From: Fimbriimonas sp. | GTDB lineage: Bacteria > Armatimonadota > Fimbriimonadia > Fimbriimonadales > Fimbriimonadaceae | Direction: 5' to 3' | NCBI GenBank assembly: GCA_030447945.1 | Contig: JAUJNV010000060.1 | Location: 1 to 14,616, forward strand | DNA: 14,616 nt | Part shown: in pieces, positions 7,461 to 14,616 of the stretch | Layout of the letters: each line of letters starts with the position of its first letter | Numbering within the stretch: the first letter of the stretch is position 1 | Made by a program: the position numbers and the translations under genes | Notes under the pieces: generated by a model | Told to the model about the DNA's origin: nothing | Database searches by the model: none | What the model saw: only the letters and a program-made list of their open reading frames with translations

Positions 7461-8722
7461 AACTCCGCCGCCTGCGCCGCCGCTGCCGCGATGGCCTCGG
7501 CATAGCGGCGGCTGGCCCCAAGGTTTGCCTCCACCAAGCGCCGCGCTGACTCGCCCATGCGCATCCTCAGAGAGGCATCGCCCAAGAGCCGCTCCAGCGC
7601 CTCCGCCAGTTCGTCGGCCGTGGCGCAGACCTCGCTCGCTCCGCGTCCCGCGCGGCGCGGGGCGACCTCGCGGAAGTTCGCCATGTGGGGGCCGTGCAGC
7701 ACCGGCTTGCCCAGGGCGAGGGGCTGGAGGATGTTCTGCCCTCCCGTCCGCGCGAACCCGCCGCCGACCACCGCCACGTCCGCTACGGAGTAGATTCCCG
7801 CCAATTCGCCGTAGGTGTCCAGCACGAGATACCGTCCCCGCTCCCCTCGCGAGCGCCGCGCCACGGAGCCGAAGGCCCTGCGGGCGGCCTCCGCCAAGGC
7901 GTCCGCCCGCTCCATGTGGCGCGGCGCGTGGATCACGCAGATCTTCTCCAGTCCCCCGCGCCGCACGGCTTCGATCACCAGCCGCTCCTCTTCCTCCCCC
8001 CCCGGGGAGCCCACCACGACCACCGGCGTGCCCTCCGGTAGCCCCAGCTCGGCGCGCCGGCGGGCGGGGTCGGCGTCGACCGACTCCGCCGCTTGGTCGA
8101 ACTTGCAGTTCCCCAGAACCTCCGCGCTCCGCGCGCCGAGGGCCTGGATGCGCGCCGCGTCCTTCTCGGTCTGCATGAGGCAGCGGTCCACGTTCCTCAG
8201 GAGCGCGCGGTAGAAGAAGCGGACGAGCTTCGCGCGGGGGACGCTGCGGTCGCTGATGCGTCCGTTCATGAGCAGCGTGGCGGCGTCGAACACCTTCGCC
8301 GCCCAGAGCAGGTTCATCCACAGCTCCGTCTCCATGATCGCCACCGCATCTGGCCGCACCCTCTGCACCGCCGCGAGCTGGAAGCGGGCGACGTCTACCG
8401 GAAAGTACATGAGGTGGTCAAAAAGCCCCTCCGGCCCCTCCCGCGCCGTCCGGTGCCCACTGCTGGTCGTGGTGCTGAGCACGATCTCGTACTCCGGCAA
8501 AACCTTCCGCAACTCCCGAAGCACCGGTTGCGCCGCGACTACCTCGCCCACCGATACCGCGTGAACCCAGATCCGACGTCGGTCGCCGCGGGGAGGAATC
8601 TTCAGCTTGCCCGTCCGCTCGTTCCAATCCGGCCCTTCTTTTCTGCGCCACGCGCGAAAGAGCATCCACGGCACCCAGAGCGGAGCGAGGAGCGTGAGCA
8701 GAAGGTTGTAGAGAATGAACAT
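7439..8722 (-). CDS. waaA: 3-deoxy-D-manno-octulosonic acid (Kdo) transferase
   Basis: Also called KdtA: transfers Kdo from CMP-Kdo to the lipid A precursor at the inner face of the cytoplasmic membrane, the first core step of lipopolysaccharide assembly. The 427-residue length matches the family. An N-terminal membrane anchor (about residues 2-22) precedes IWVHAVSVGE at 51-60, whose Glu60 is the conserved catalytic base. STTTSSGHRTARE, METELWMN and LMNGRISDRS follow, and the C-terminal GT-B half carries GGGFARTGGQNILQPLALGKP. No frameshift is seen. The ATG at 8720-8722 lies 10 bp after the purC stop, without a clear Shine-Dalgarno, so it is probably translated from the purC message. The last codons (LLVVCGL and TAG) are made of GTTTGTGG repeat units, so the native end may have been overwritten by the palindrome. 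Confidence 0.95.
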   Translation of the reverse strand: MFILYNLLLTLLAPLWVPWMLFRAWRRKEGPDWNERTGKLKIPPRGDRRRIWVHAVSVGEVVAAQPVLRELRKVLPEYEIVLSTTTSSGHRTAREGPEGLFDHLMYFPVDVARFQLAAVQRVRPDAVAIMETELWMNLLWAAKVFDAATLLMNGRISDRSVPRAKLVRFFYRALLRNVDRCLMQTEKDAARIQALGARSAEVLGNCKFDQAAESVDADPARRRAELGLPEGTPVVVVGSPGGEEEERLVIEAVRRGGLEKICVIHAPRHMERADALAEAARRAFGSVARRSRGERGRYLVLDTYGELAGIYSVADVAVVGGGFARTGGQNILQPLALGKPVLHGPHMANFREVAPRRAGRGASEVCATADELAEALERLLGDASLRMRMGESARRLVEANLGASRRYAEAIAAAAAQAAELLVVCGL

Positions 8723-8732
8723 CGGCGGGCGC

Positions 8733-9626
8733 TCAGACGTCCAGCGGCTGGCCTACCACGCGTTCGTATGCCTCTAAATATTTCTCTCTAGTCTTTGCCA
8801 CAATCTCGGCAGGCAGCGTCGGCCCGGGGGGAGTTTTGTCCCAACCGGTCGTTTCCAGATAGTCGCGCAAGAACTGCTTGTCGTAACTCGCCTGCGCCCG
8901 GCCTGGCTCATAGGCGGAGGCCTCCCAATAGCGTGAGCTGTCGGGGGTGAGGGCTTCGTCGATCCAGAGGAGGCCATCGTCCGTCTCGCCGAACTCGAAC
9001 TTCGTATCGGCGAGGATCAAACCCGCACCCGCCGCGTGCTCGGCGGCGCGGCGGTAGAGCTCGAGGGTCTTATCGCGCACCCACTCGGCGGTCTCACGAC
9101 CCACAATGTCCACCGCTCCCCCGAAGCTTAGGTTCTCGTCGTGCCCTTCTTGGGCCTTCGTGGCCGGGGTGAAGATCGGCTCCGGGAGGCGCGCGCTTTC
9201 GAGCAGTCCCTCCGGCAGAGCGAGCTCATGCACGCTCCCGCCCTGGGAGCGGTACTCCTTGAACAGCGAGCCGGAGATGTAGCCCCGCGCGACGCACTCG
9301 ATGGCCAGAGGGCGCGCCTTCTTCGCCAAGGTCGCGCGTCCGGCGAGCTCCGGCTGAGGCCGGGACAGGCGGGCTTGGATCGCCGCGTCGTCCGTGCTCA
9401 AAACGTGGTGCGGGCACACATCCGCCAACCGCTCGAACCAGAACGCGCTCATCCGGTTGAGGATGCAGCCCTTGTCGGGAATCCCGTTCGCCATCACGGC
9501 GTCGAACGCCGAGATGCGGTCGGTCGCGACGATCAGCAGTTCGTCTCCTAGGTCGTACACCTCCCGAACCTTCCCCACCCGAGGAGGAGGCAGGCCGTGG
9601 ACGGCGGTGTGCAGGAGCTCGGGCAT
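8733..9626 (-). CDS. purC: Phosphoribosylaminoimidazole-succinocarboxamide synthase (SAICAR synthetase)
   Basis: Joins CAIR and aspartate with ATP to make SAICAR in cytoplasmic purine synthesis. From ATG 9624-9626 the protein has 297 residues, the long (Ade1-like) form rather than the roughly 240-residue E. coli form. Diagnostic stretches are KVREVYDLGDELLIVATDR (19-37), KGCILNRMSAFW, RPLAIECVARGYISGSLFKE, FTPATKAQEGHDENLSF, ILADTKFEFGE, WIDEALTPDSSRYW and SYDKQFLRDYL. The frame stays open upstream well into the preceding gene, but only the 9626 start gives the normal N-terminus; ATGs at 9656 and 9662 would add 10-12 residues. No good Shine-Dalgarno precedes any of them. It sits 62 bp after the second GxGYxYP gene and 10 bp before waaA, so probably in one transcription unit. 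No other pur gene is visible here. Confidence 0.96.
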   Translation of the reverse strand: MPELLHTAVHGLPPPRVGKVREVYDLGDELLIVATDRISAFDAVMANGIPDKGCILNRMSAFWFERLADVCPHHVLSTDDAAIQARLSRPQPELAGRATLAKKARPLAIECVARGYISGSLFKEYRSQGGSVHELALPEGLLESARLPEPIFTPATKAQEGHDENLSFGGAVDIVGRETAEWVRDKTLELYRRAAEHAAGAGLILADTKFEFGETDDGLLWIDEALTPDSSRYWEASAYEPGRAQASYDKQFLRDYLETTGWDKTPPGPTLPAEIVAKTREKYLEAYERVVGQPLDV

Positions 9627-9688
9627 GGGGGCAGTATGGAGGGAGAGCCCCGGCATTGTCATCCCGGGGGTATGTGGGGGATGGTCCC

Positions 9689-11245
9689 TTAGGGACGCCC
9701 GAAGTTCTGCTTCAGCAGGTGCAGCAGGTGGTCCGCCGTCACGACGCGCGTGTTCGGCGGGAGCTGGGCGATCGCGCGGCGGACGGCCTCCATGGGGCCG
9801 CCGATGGACTTGTAGGACCAGGCGTGGACGTTGACGAGCGCGTAGCTGCCGGGATCGGTGCGGGAGCTCGCGGGCATCTCGGCGACGCCCTTCGCCATCT
9901 CTTCGATCGACTGCACCCCCTCCCAGAGCAGAAACTTGTAGGCAACGCACGGCTTTCCCTTGTGCCACAGGATCTCCCCCTTGCGGCGGTGATAAGGCGC
10001 GTAATCCTTGTACACGATCCCATCCACTCCGGGCAACTCCAGCAGGGAAAGGGTCTGCGCGGGCGAGCCGGCGTTGTCGTTCAGCACGCTCACCACGGAC
10101 AGATCCGAGGCCCGAAGGACAGGCGCGGAGCGGCGGGCCAGAGCGGCGCGGTCGGGCTGGAAGTGCGGGTAGGTGTAACCCGGCAGGCCGGGACCGGTGA
10201 TAAAGGCGTCGTTCGGCGTGGCGGTGCGATAGAGGTGGCGCAGGGCGCGCGGGGCGACGGAGGCGAGGACCGGCGCGACCTCCCACGTCATGGGGAACGT
10301 GCCCCGTAGCGGGCTCGCCCAAAACCCTTTGTCGTGTACGAAGCCTCCCGCCATCCACTGGATGTTGTCGCCGTCGCTCATCACGAAGGCGACGTACCGG
10401 ACGTCCTCCTCGGCCGCCGGGAAGCGCCGCCTCGGGCGGGATAACCGTCCCGCCGGGAGTTTCTCCAGGGCCGAGAGGTTCAGGCTCCAGTCGGCCGCGA
10501 CGCCCGTCGCGTTGGCGCGGCTCAGGTCCCGGATCCAGTCGCGCTCGTCGCCCCCGGGCGGGAACCAGCCGTACACCGTCGCCTCGGGGCCGAGCGTCCG
10601 AGCGACCTCCGTGCGAAAAGCAGGGACGGCCGTCGCGAAGACGAAGGTGTTGTGAGCGACGGCAAAATCGCGAAGGTGCCCCGGCTTATCGAGCGCCTGC
10701 TCGACGACGGCCCCCTTGGTGAAGAGCTTCCCGTACCTCCCGAACGCCTGCCGATCGTCCCACCCGCGGACGTCGGCCCGCACCTTCAAACCGGCTTCGA
10801 GAGCTCGCTCCACCAGGCTCTCCTCCACCGCGACCGCGCTCATCGGGCCGCAGAGAGAGGTCGCGACGTTCAGGCTGGGGGTACCCGCCTTGTAGACGAT
10901 CATTCCTTTCACGCTAGGACGGAAGCGGTGTAGGGCGTTCCAGACGTTAGGCTCGTTGCGCACCCGCCAGCCCTCCCGCCGAAGCTCGTCGAGCACGACG
11001 GCCGACATGCCCCCGGCCTGCATCCAGAGCCGCGGCCTCGTGCGATTGACCAGTCCCTGGAGCGTGAGCGCGAGGGCCTGCTCAGCCGGAGACATATCCG
11101 GGTGGGGGAGCACCCAGATCTCTCCTTTGCGGTTCGAGCGGCCATCCTGCGCGGTAGGGGTGGAGCCATGAGCCGCCGCGAAGGCGACGGGCGTTGCCAG
11201 AGCCAAGAGCAAGGCCAGAATCTGAGAAAGGCTCATCTTTGTCAC
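9689..11245 (-). CDS. Secreted GxGYxYP-family putative glycoside hydrolase, second copy, intact
   Basis: A 518-residue exported protein of the GxGYxYP family, which is annotated as putative glycoside hydrolase; its substrate is not known. The signal peptide (about residues 4-24) has a hydrophobic LALLLALATPVAFAA core. The N-terminal domain shows LTLQGLVNRTRPRLW (60-74). The C-terminal domain shows YVAFVMSDGDNIQWMAGGF (SDGDN 290-294, a possible metal or acidic site), then TPNDAFITG and PGYTYP (355-360). The name motif reads LPGYTYP, so the first Gly is replaced, whereas the copy at 5548 changes the final Tyr. The end is VVTADHLLHLLKQNFGRP. The GTG at 11243-11245 has GAGGG about 10 nt upstream; ATG at 11234-11236 would shorten the leader by three residues. 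It begins 20 bp after the permease stop, implying co-transcription and perhaps export-linked function. Confidence 0.85.
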   Translation of the reverse strand: MTKMSLSQILALLLALATPVAFAAAHGSTPTAQDGRSNRKGEIWVLPHPDMSPAEQALALTLQGLVNRTRPRLWMQAGGMSAVVLDELRREGWRVRNEPNVWNALHRFRPSVKGMIVYKAGTPSLNVATSLCGPMSAVAVEESLVERALEAGLKVRADVRGWDDRQAFGRYGKLFTKGAVVEQALDKPGHLRDFAVAHNTFVFATAVPAFRTEVARTLGPEATVYGWFPPGGDERDWIRDLSRANATGVAADWSLNLSALEKLPAGRLSRPRRRFPAAEEDVRYVAFVMSDGDNIQWMAGGFVHDKGFWASPLRGTFPMTWEVAPVLASVAPRALRHLYRTATPNDAFITGPGLPGYTYPHFQPDRAALARRSAPVLRASDLSVVSVLNDNAGSPAQTLSLLELPGVDGIVYKDYAPYHRRKGEILWHKGKPCVAYKFLLWEGVQSIEEMAKGVAEMPASSRTDPGSYALVNVHAWSYKSIGGPMEAVRRAIAQLPPNTRVVTADHLLHLLKQNFGRP

Positions 11246-11265
11246 CCTATCGCCCTCAAGACCTC

Positions 11266-14200
11266 TTAGGCGCTCGCGGCGGCCACGCCCTGAACCGTGT
11301 CGCCCATCTCGCTGAGCCCCAGTTCCTCTCGCGCCTTGCGCGCGTACTCGGCGCGCTCGTCCGCGCGGAGGGTGCGCCAGGTGAGGAACTGCTTACGCAG
11401 GCTGGCGAGGAAACGGTGGTTCACCGTCGGCCAGTTCTCCGGGTCGCCGGAAAGGCGCGTGAGGGTGAGATCCAGAGCGTAGACGCCGGGCACTACCGTC
11501 GGCGAGGCCGAGAGGTGGAGCTCCTGAGACACCCCCAGGTCGTAGGGGGCGAGCCAAGCGGTGGTCTCGAGGGAGAACGAGGGTTGAGGGTTGAAGGTTG
11601 AGGGTTGAGGTCCGGACTCAGCCCTCAACCCTGGACCCTCAACCCTTAGCCTCGTCCCACTGGTCACGAAGTCGCCGATGGTGTACCCCTCGTACGCTCG
11701 CAGCCACTCGCCGAGGAACGCCATGACCGGCCCCGCCTCCGGGGCGCCGATGCTGAAGGGGAGGGGGAGGCGCCAAGTGTCGCCTTCCGGCTCCGTCTCG
11801 AAGGCTTCCTCGCTCATGGCGGGCGCGGCGATGCGGCTCGCCTTGCGCGCGGGGTAGATCGTGCTCCCGAGCACGACCGCCATCACAAGACCCGCCGACA
11901 TCACGGCGGAGGTCGAGCTGAAGTTCAAGGTGAGGCCGGGGAGAGCGCCGGTGGCGACGATGATTTTGGCCGAGGCTTGGGCGGTGAAGTAGCCCACGAC
12001 CGCTCCGAGCACGCCGTAGACGAGCGACTCGGCGAAGAAGAGCATCGCGATGTGGTTCGGCGCGAGCCCGATGGCCGAGAAGATCCCGATCTCCCGCGTG
12101 CGCTCGTAGACGCTGGCGACCATCGTGTTCAGCACGAAGATCGAGGCGATGGCGAGCTGCACGAGGATGAGGCCGAGCCCGGTGCCCTTCGAAGCCTGGA
12201 AGACGCTGAACTGGCGGACTTCGAGCGCTGGGAGCGCGGACGTCCCGTCCGCTCCGGATGCGGACGGGACGTCCGCGCTCCCAGGCACCGCGGCGTAGAG
12301 GTTCAGGCGCAGGCGGGGCATGAGGGCGTCGAGCGCCTTGCGCGTCTCCTGGGGAGCGTCGAAGCCGACGGCGAGCGTTCGCAGCTCCGCGCCCAGGGAG
12401 ACCGCCGTCTCGGTGGGCAGGATGAACACCATCGCGGGGTCGAGGCGGAGGAAGTTGCGGAACGCCTGGTTCCCCTGCCCCGACTCCTGCTGGTACTTGC
12501 CCGACAGGGAGAAATCGGGGGGCAGAATGCCGTCCCCGTCGAGGTCCACCACGGAGCGCAGAATCGCCGGGTCGAGGATTCCGACCACGGTGTAGTCCAC
12601 GCCGGCGAAGGAGACTTTGGCCTTCCCGACCTCCGACGGTTCCACCTTCAGCGCCTCGGCGAGGGGCTGCGGAAGGAGGATCGCGTGGCGCTCCCCCTCG
12701 CGGAACCACCGCCCGCCCGGCAGCAGCGCCTCCTGCGGCCGTGAGACGCGCGTCTCGCCCGCCTCCAACCCCAGGATCGCGCGGACCTCGGCCACGCGGT
12801 TCGCCCGCTGGAGCGTCAGCACGCTCGACTCGCCCACGTCCGCCCCGAAGTAGTAGGCGCGGCGCACCACGGTGCCGCGACCGGTGAACTCGTTGGCGAC
12901 CTGGCGGTACGTCGCGAGCTGCATCGGCTCCAAGCCGGGGTTGCGCATGAGGATGCCGGAGTAGCGGGCAGGGGTCGGACTCGGAGTCTCGTTCAGCCGG
13001 AGCTCCGGCACGATGGAGGTGAAGCTCAGGACGATAAAGGTCATCACGACCAGGGTGAGGGTCGTGAGAAACGTGCGGGCCTTTCGCCGGCGCATGTTCG
13101 AGACGCCCAGGTTGAACGCGGCGAGGGCCACGCTCGCGCGGCGGATGTCCACCTCGCGAAGCCCGCTCTGCTGTGCCTTCACGGCTTTCAGCGAGGTTTC
13201 GAATTTGCCCAGGATGAAAGTGATGACGATGAGGCTCAGCGTCGCCATCACGAACGCCACGAAGATCATCGCGGGGTTCGACACGATCTCGAAGGCGGGA
13301 TGGATAAGCCTGAGGAGGATGAACGAGCCGACGAAGATCCCGATCCCCCAAGCGAGCTGCTTCGTGAGGAGCCGATGCCCCACGAAGAGCCGCTCGGCGA
13401 AGTAGCTGAAGGGGACGAGCAGGAAGAGGTAGAAGACGACGCCGTTCACGACGTCGCCCGCCGTCTTCTGAATCACCGGGTGCGAGCGCAGAGCGTAGCC
13501 CCAGGCGGCGCGGGCGTGGCGGTCCGCCTCGGCCCAGTCCTTCTTCCCCTGCGCCTCCTCCGCGAGGCGGATCTCCTCTTCCGTCTGGCGATGGAGGTCG
13601 AGGATCCCCGCGCCCATAATGCGGTACTTCTTAAACCGCGCGATCCGGGTGGCGTTGATGGCGGCGATGTCGCGGGCGTTGTTCAGAGGGAGGTCCTCAA
13701 AGCGGCCTGAAAGCGCGGCCCGAGCCCGATCCGTTTCTACTTTTGGAGCCACTGACTCCTCGTCGGCGGGCACCCGTGGCTTCTCAAGAAGACGAGCCCC
13801 CCCCTTCGCCGGCACCTGGCGCTCGCTTGGACCAGACGTGGTCGGAATCTCGACGGGGGGACGCCGCTTGTCGCCGGGTGAAGTCAGAGGGTCGATCGGG
13901 GGCCGACTCGTGTCGCCGGGCGAGGTGGGAATCTTGATCGGCGGGAGCGGTTCTTCGGTCGTCGAGGGCTCTGTAACGAGAGCCGTGGGTTTCGCTGTCG
14001 GCGGCGATGCTCCCGAGGCACCCGGAGCGATGTACCCTTTGCCGGTCTCGTTCCCCAGCGTCGAGTTCGTCAGTATCAGTCGCACTTCGCCGGGGCCGGA
14101 GCCACCCAAGAGCTGGAACCTCTGGCCAGGAGGCACGAAGAGCACCTGCGTATCCTCGATGTCCGGGTTGAGGCGAATGTCGGACGGAGGATCGAAGATG

Positions 14201-14616
14201 CCGAAGTCCGTCGGAAACGAGCCCGTGTTGGCGTCCAGCACCATGACGCGCTGGAAGGCCTTAAGATCCTGCGGGTCCACGAGGTCGTAGAGGTCCACCG
14301 AGACGCAGGGAAACACCACCAGAGGCGAGGTGCGCAGAACCGTCTTCAGCCCGAACTCGATGGGAAACGCGTAGTCGCCGTAGCTGCCCCAGGTAACCGC
14401 ATGGTCCACGCGTCCGGACTTCGGGTCCAAGCGGAACGCGGCGAGGCGCGTCATCACGTTCGCGTTCCGGGGGTAGGAGCTCGTCGGCGCGAGGCCCACG
14501 AAGGAGTAGCTCGCGTCCTCTCCGGTGAGCTGCACGATGTCGCCGCGCACCCCCATCATCGTCTTCTGGCGCGAAAGCACGGCGGCGATGGCGCCGGGCA
14601 CGGGGACGTCCGGGAC
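11266..14616 (-). CDS. FtsX/MacB-type ABC transporter permease with large N-terminal region (5' end outside window)
   Basis: The frame stays open to the right edge, so the N-terminus is missing; about 1,116 residues are visible. The first ~200 residues are soluble and of no recognised fold, with LFVPPGQRFQLLGGSGPGEV near nt 14100-14150. A proline-rich linker (13819-13944) with three 14-residue repeats follows. Membrane segments lie near 13450-13385 (VVFYLFLLVPFSYF), 13370-13310 and 13290-13220. The FtsX core begins with NMRRRKARTFLTTLTLVV (about 13100) and continues with a periplasmic loop. SVYERTREIGIFSAIGLAPN (about 12120-12060) is the hallmark turn, followed by two more helices to IYPARKASRIAAP (about 11850). 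A C-terminal soluble tail ends EELGLSEMGDTVQGVAAASA. Two palindromic elements lie inside, in frame. No ATP-binding subunit is visible; it may be encoded upstream. It probably acts in envelope export or remodelling. Confidence 0.85.
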   Translation of the reverse strand, partial: VPDVPVPGAIAAVLSRQKTMMGVRGDIVQLTGEDASYSFVGLAPTSSYPRNANVMTRLAAFRLDPKSGRVDHAVTWGSYGDYAFPIEFGLKTVLRTSPLVVFPCVSVDLYDLVDPQDLKAFQRVMVLDANTGSFPTDFGIFDPPSDIRLNPDIEDTQVLFVPPGQRFQLLGGSGPGEVRLILTNSTLGNETGKGYIAPGASGASPPTAKPTALVTEPSTTEEPLPPIKIPTSPGDTSRPPIDPLTSPGDKRRPPVEIPTTSGPSERQVPAKGGARLLEKPRVPADEESVAPKVETDRARAALSGRFEDLPLNNARDIAAINATRIARFKKYRIMGAGILDLHRQTEEEIRLAEEAQGKKDWAEADRHARAAWGYALRSHPVIQKTAGDVVNGVVFYLFLLVPFSYFAERLFVGHRLLTKQLAWGIGIFVGSFILLRLIHPAFEIVSNPAMIFVAFVMATLSLIVITFILGKFETSLKAVKAQQSGLREVDIRRASVALAAFNLGVSNMRRRKARTFLTTLTLVVMTFIVLSFTSIVPELRLNETPSPTPARYSGILMRNPGLEPMQLATYRQVANEFTGRGTVVRRAYYFGADVGESSVLTLQRANRVAEVRAILGLEAGETRVSRPQEALLPGGRWFREGERHAILLPQPLAEALKVEPSEVGKAKVSFAGVDYTVVGILDPAILRSVVDLDGDGILPPDFSLSGKYQQESGQGNQAFRNFLRLDPAMVFILPTETAVSLGAELRTLAVGFDAPQETRKALDALMPRLRLNLYAAVPGSADVPSASGADGTSALPALEVRQFSVFQASKGTGLGLILVQLAIASIFVLNTMVASVYERTREIGIFSAIGLAPNHIAMLFFAESLVYGVLGAVVGYFTAQASAKIIVATGALPGLTLNFSSTSAVMSAGLVMAVVLGSTIYPARKASRIAAPAMSEEAFETEPEGDTWRLPLPFSIGAPEAGPVMAFLGEWLRAYEGYTIGDFVTSGTRLRVEGPGLRAESGPQPSTFNPQPSFSLETTAWLAPYDLGVSQELHLSASPTVVPGVYALDLTLTRLSGDPENWPTVNHRFLASLRKQFLTWRTLRADERAEYARKAREELGLSEMGDTVQGVAAASA
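11580..11646. repeat. Heptamer-armed palindrome (GGGTTGA units) inside the permease gene
   Basis: The left side is tandem GGGTTGA units (11581-11610). The right side carries TCAACCC units (11623-11646). GGGTTGAGG (11602-11610) pairs exactly with CCTCAACCC (11623-11631) across a 12-nt loop starting TCCGGA, and outer units pair imperfectly. On the coding strand it is read without a stop as roughly RVEGPGLRAESGPQPSTFNP, a segment unlike the surrounding tail in composition. It looks inserted in frame. Confidence 0.75.
12228..12284. repeat. Perfect 25-bp palindrome with 7-nt loop inside the permease gene
   Basis: 12228-12252 and 12260-12284 are exact inverted copies around TCCGGAT. The total is 57 nt, 19 codons, so it keeps the frame. 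It is translated as about PGSADVPSASGADGTSALPA, in the loop just before the helix that leads to the conserved ERTREIG turn. A perfect arm with no compensatory drift suggests recent insertion or selection on the structure. The motif GGAGCGCGGACGTCCCG resembles an interspersed palindrome I recall from other GC-rich genomes; that is memory, not a search. Confidence 0.85.
13819..13944 (-). repeat. Three tandem 14-residue (42-nt) repeats in the permease linker
   Basis: On the coding strand three units follow one another: PPIKIPTSPGDTSR, PPIDPLTSPGDKRR and PPVEIPTTSGPSER. They form a proline-rich, probably extended and exposed linker between the N-terminal soluble region and the first membrane helix. 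Units are diverged, so this is an old in-frame duplication. Confidence 0.8.

Noticed and set aside
6597..8321. 574-residue open frame on the minus strand
   Set aside because: It overlaps the coding frame of waaA and the antisense of the GxGYxYP gene; its translation is Arg/Gly/Pro-rich with no family motif. It is open only because of high GC.
9683..9698. Small GTCCC/GGGAC hairpin at the end of the second GxGYxYP gene as a terminator
   Set aside because: Only a 5-bp stem, no T-run, and purC follows closely in the same direction.
9627..10358. Long N-terminal extension of PurC (541 residues)
   Set aside because: It runs through the GxGYxYP gene in another frame and has no homology; the family N-terminus begins at 9626.
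10436..10456. Hairpin GGCGGGA/TCCCGCC as a regulatory site
   Set aside because: It lies inside an intact coding frame and a 7-bp GC stem is expected by chance at this base composition.
11580..11646. Telomere-like GGGTTGA repeats marking a linear replicon end
   Set aside because: They lie inside a gene with coding sequence on both sides and are followed by the complementary word.
11639..13351. 570-residue open frame on the minus strand
   Set aside because: An out-of-frame shadow of the permease gene, with low-complexity Arg/Gly/Pro content.

Overview
This GC-rich window looks like chromosomal DNA from a Gram-negative-type bacterium. The Kdo transferase WaaA implies lipopolysaccharide. The GxGYxYP-family secreted proteins, the large FtsX-type permease and the many short palindromic repeats would fit Armatimonadota, Planctomycetota or Verrucomicrobiota. 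No marker gene settles the phylum, so this is an inference. I see no rRNA, tRNA, CRISPR array, transposase or phage gene.

Left part (1-3536): a MOFRL-type glycerate 2-kinase reads leftward. A divergent promoter-like site and a strong Shine-Dalgarno precede a 22-codon ORF and then an RNHCP zinc-ribbon-like protein. After an octamer-armed palindrome comes a LarA-type (nickel-pincer) 2-hydroxyacid racemase homologue whose 3' end is frameshifted.

Middle part (3537-7373): this stretch holds a 215-bp MITE-like inverted repeat, a frameshifted DUF4279 gene (leftward), a hairpin-rich spacer, a frameshifted xylose-isomerase-like TIM-barrel protein (leftward) and a heavily frameshifted GxGYxYP protein (rightward). 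About 20 apparent +1/-1 shifts lie between about 3335 and 7305, many in homopolymers, and conserved protein sequence continues across each one. The first 3.3 kb (apart from one possible shift near 1582) and the last 7.2 kb show none.

Right part (7374-14616): a leftward run with short spacers, probably one transcription unit. In transcription order it is a large FtsX/MacB-type permease (5' end outside the window), an intact secreted GxGYxYP protein, purC and waaA. Two palindromic elements sit in frame inside the permease gene, and a third supplies the waaA stop codon.

Functionally, the left and middle genes suggest sugar and hydroxyacid catabolism (glycerate kinase, 2-hydroxyacid racemase, sugar isomerase-like protein, putative glycoside hydrolases). 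The right part is envelope and purine housekeeping attached to a second GxGYxYP gene. The most unusual signals are the set of differently sequenced but similarly built palindromes and the sharply bounded frameshift island.
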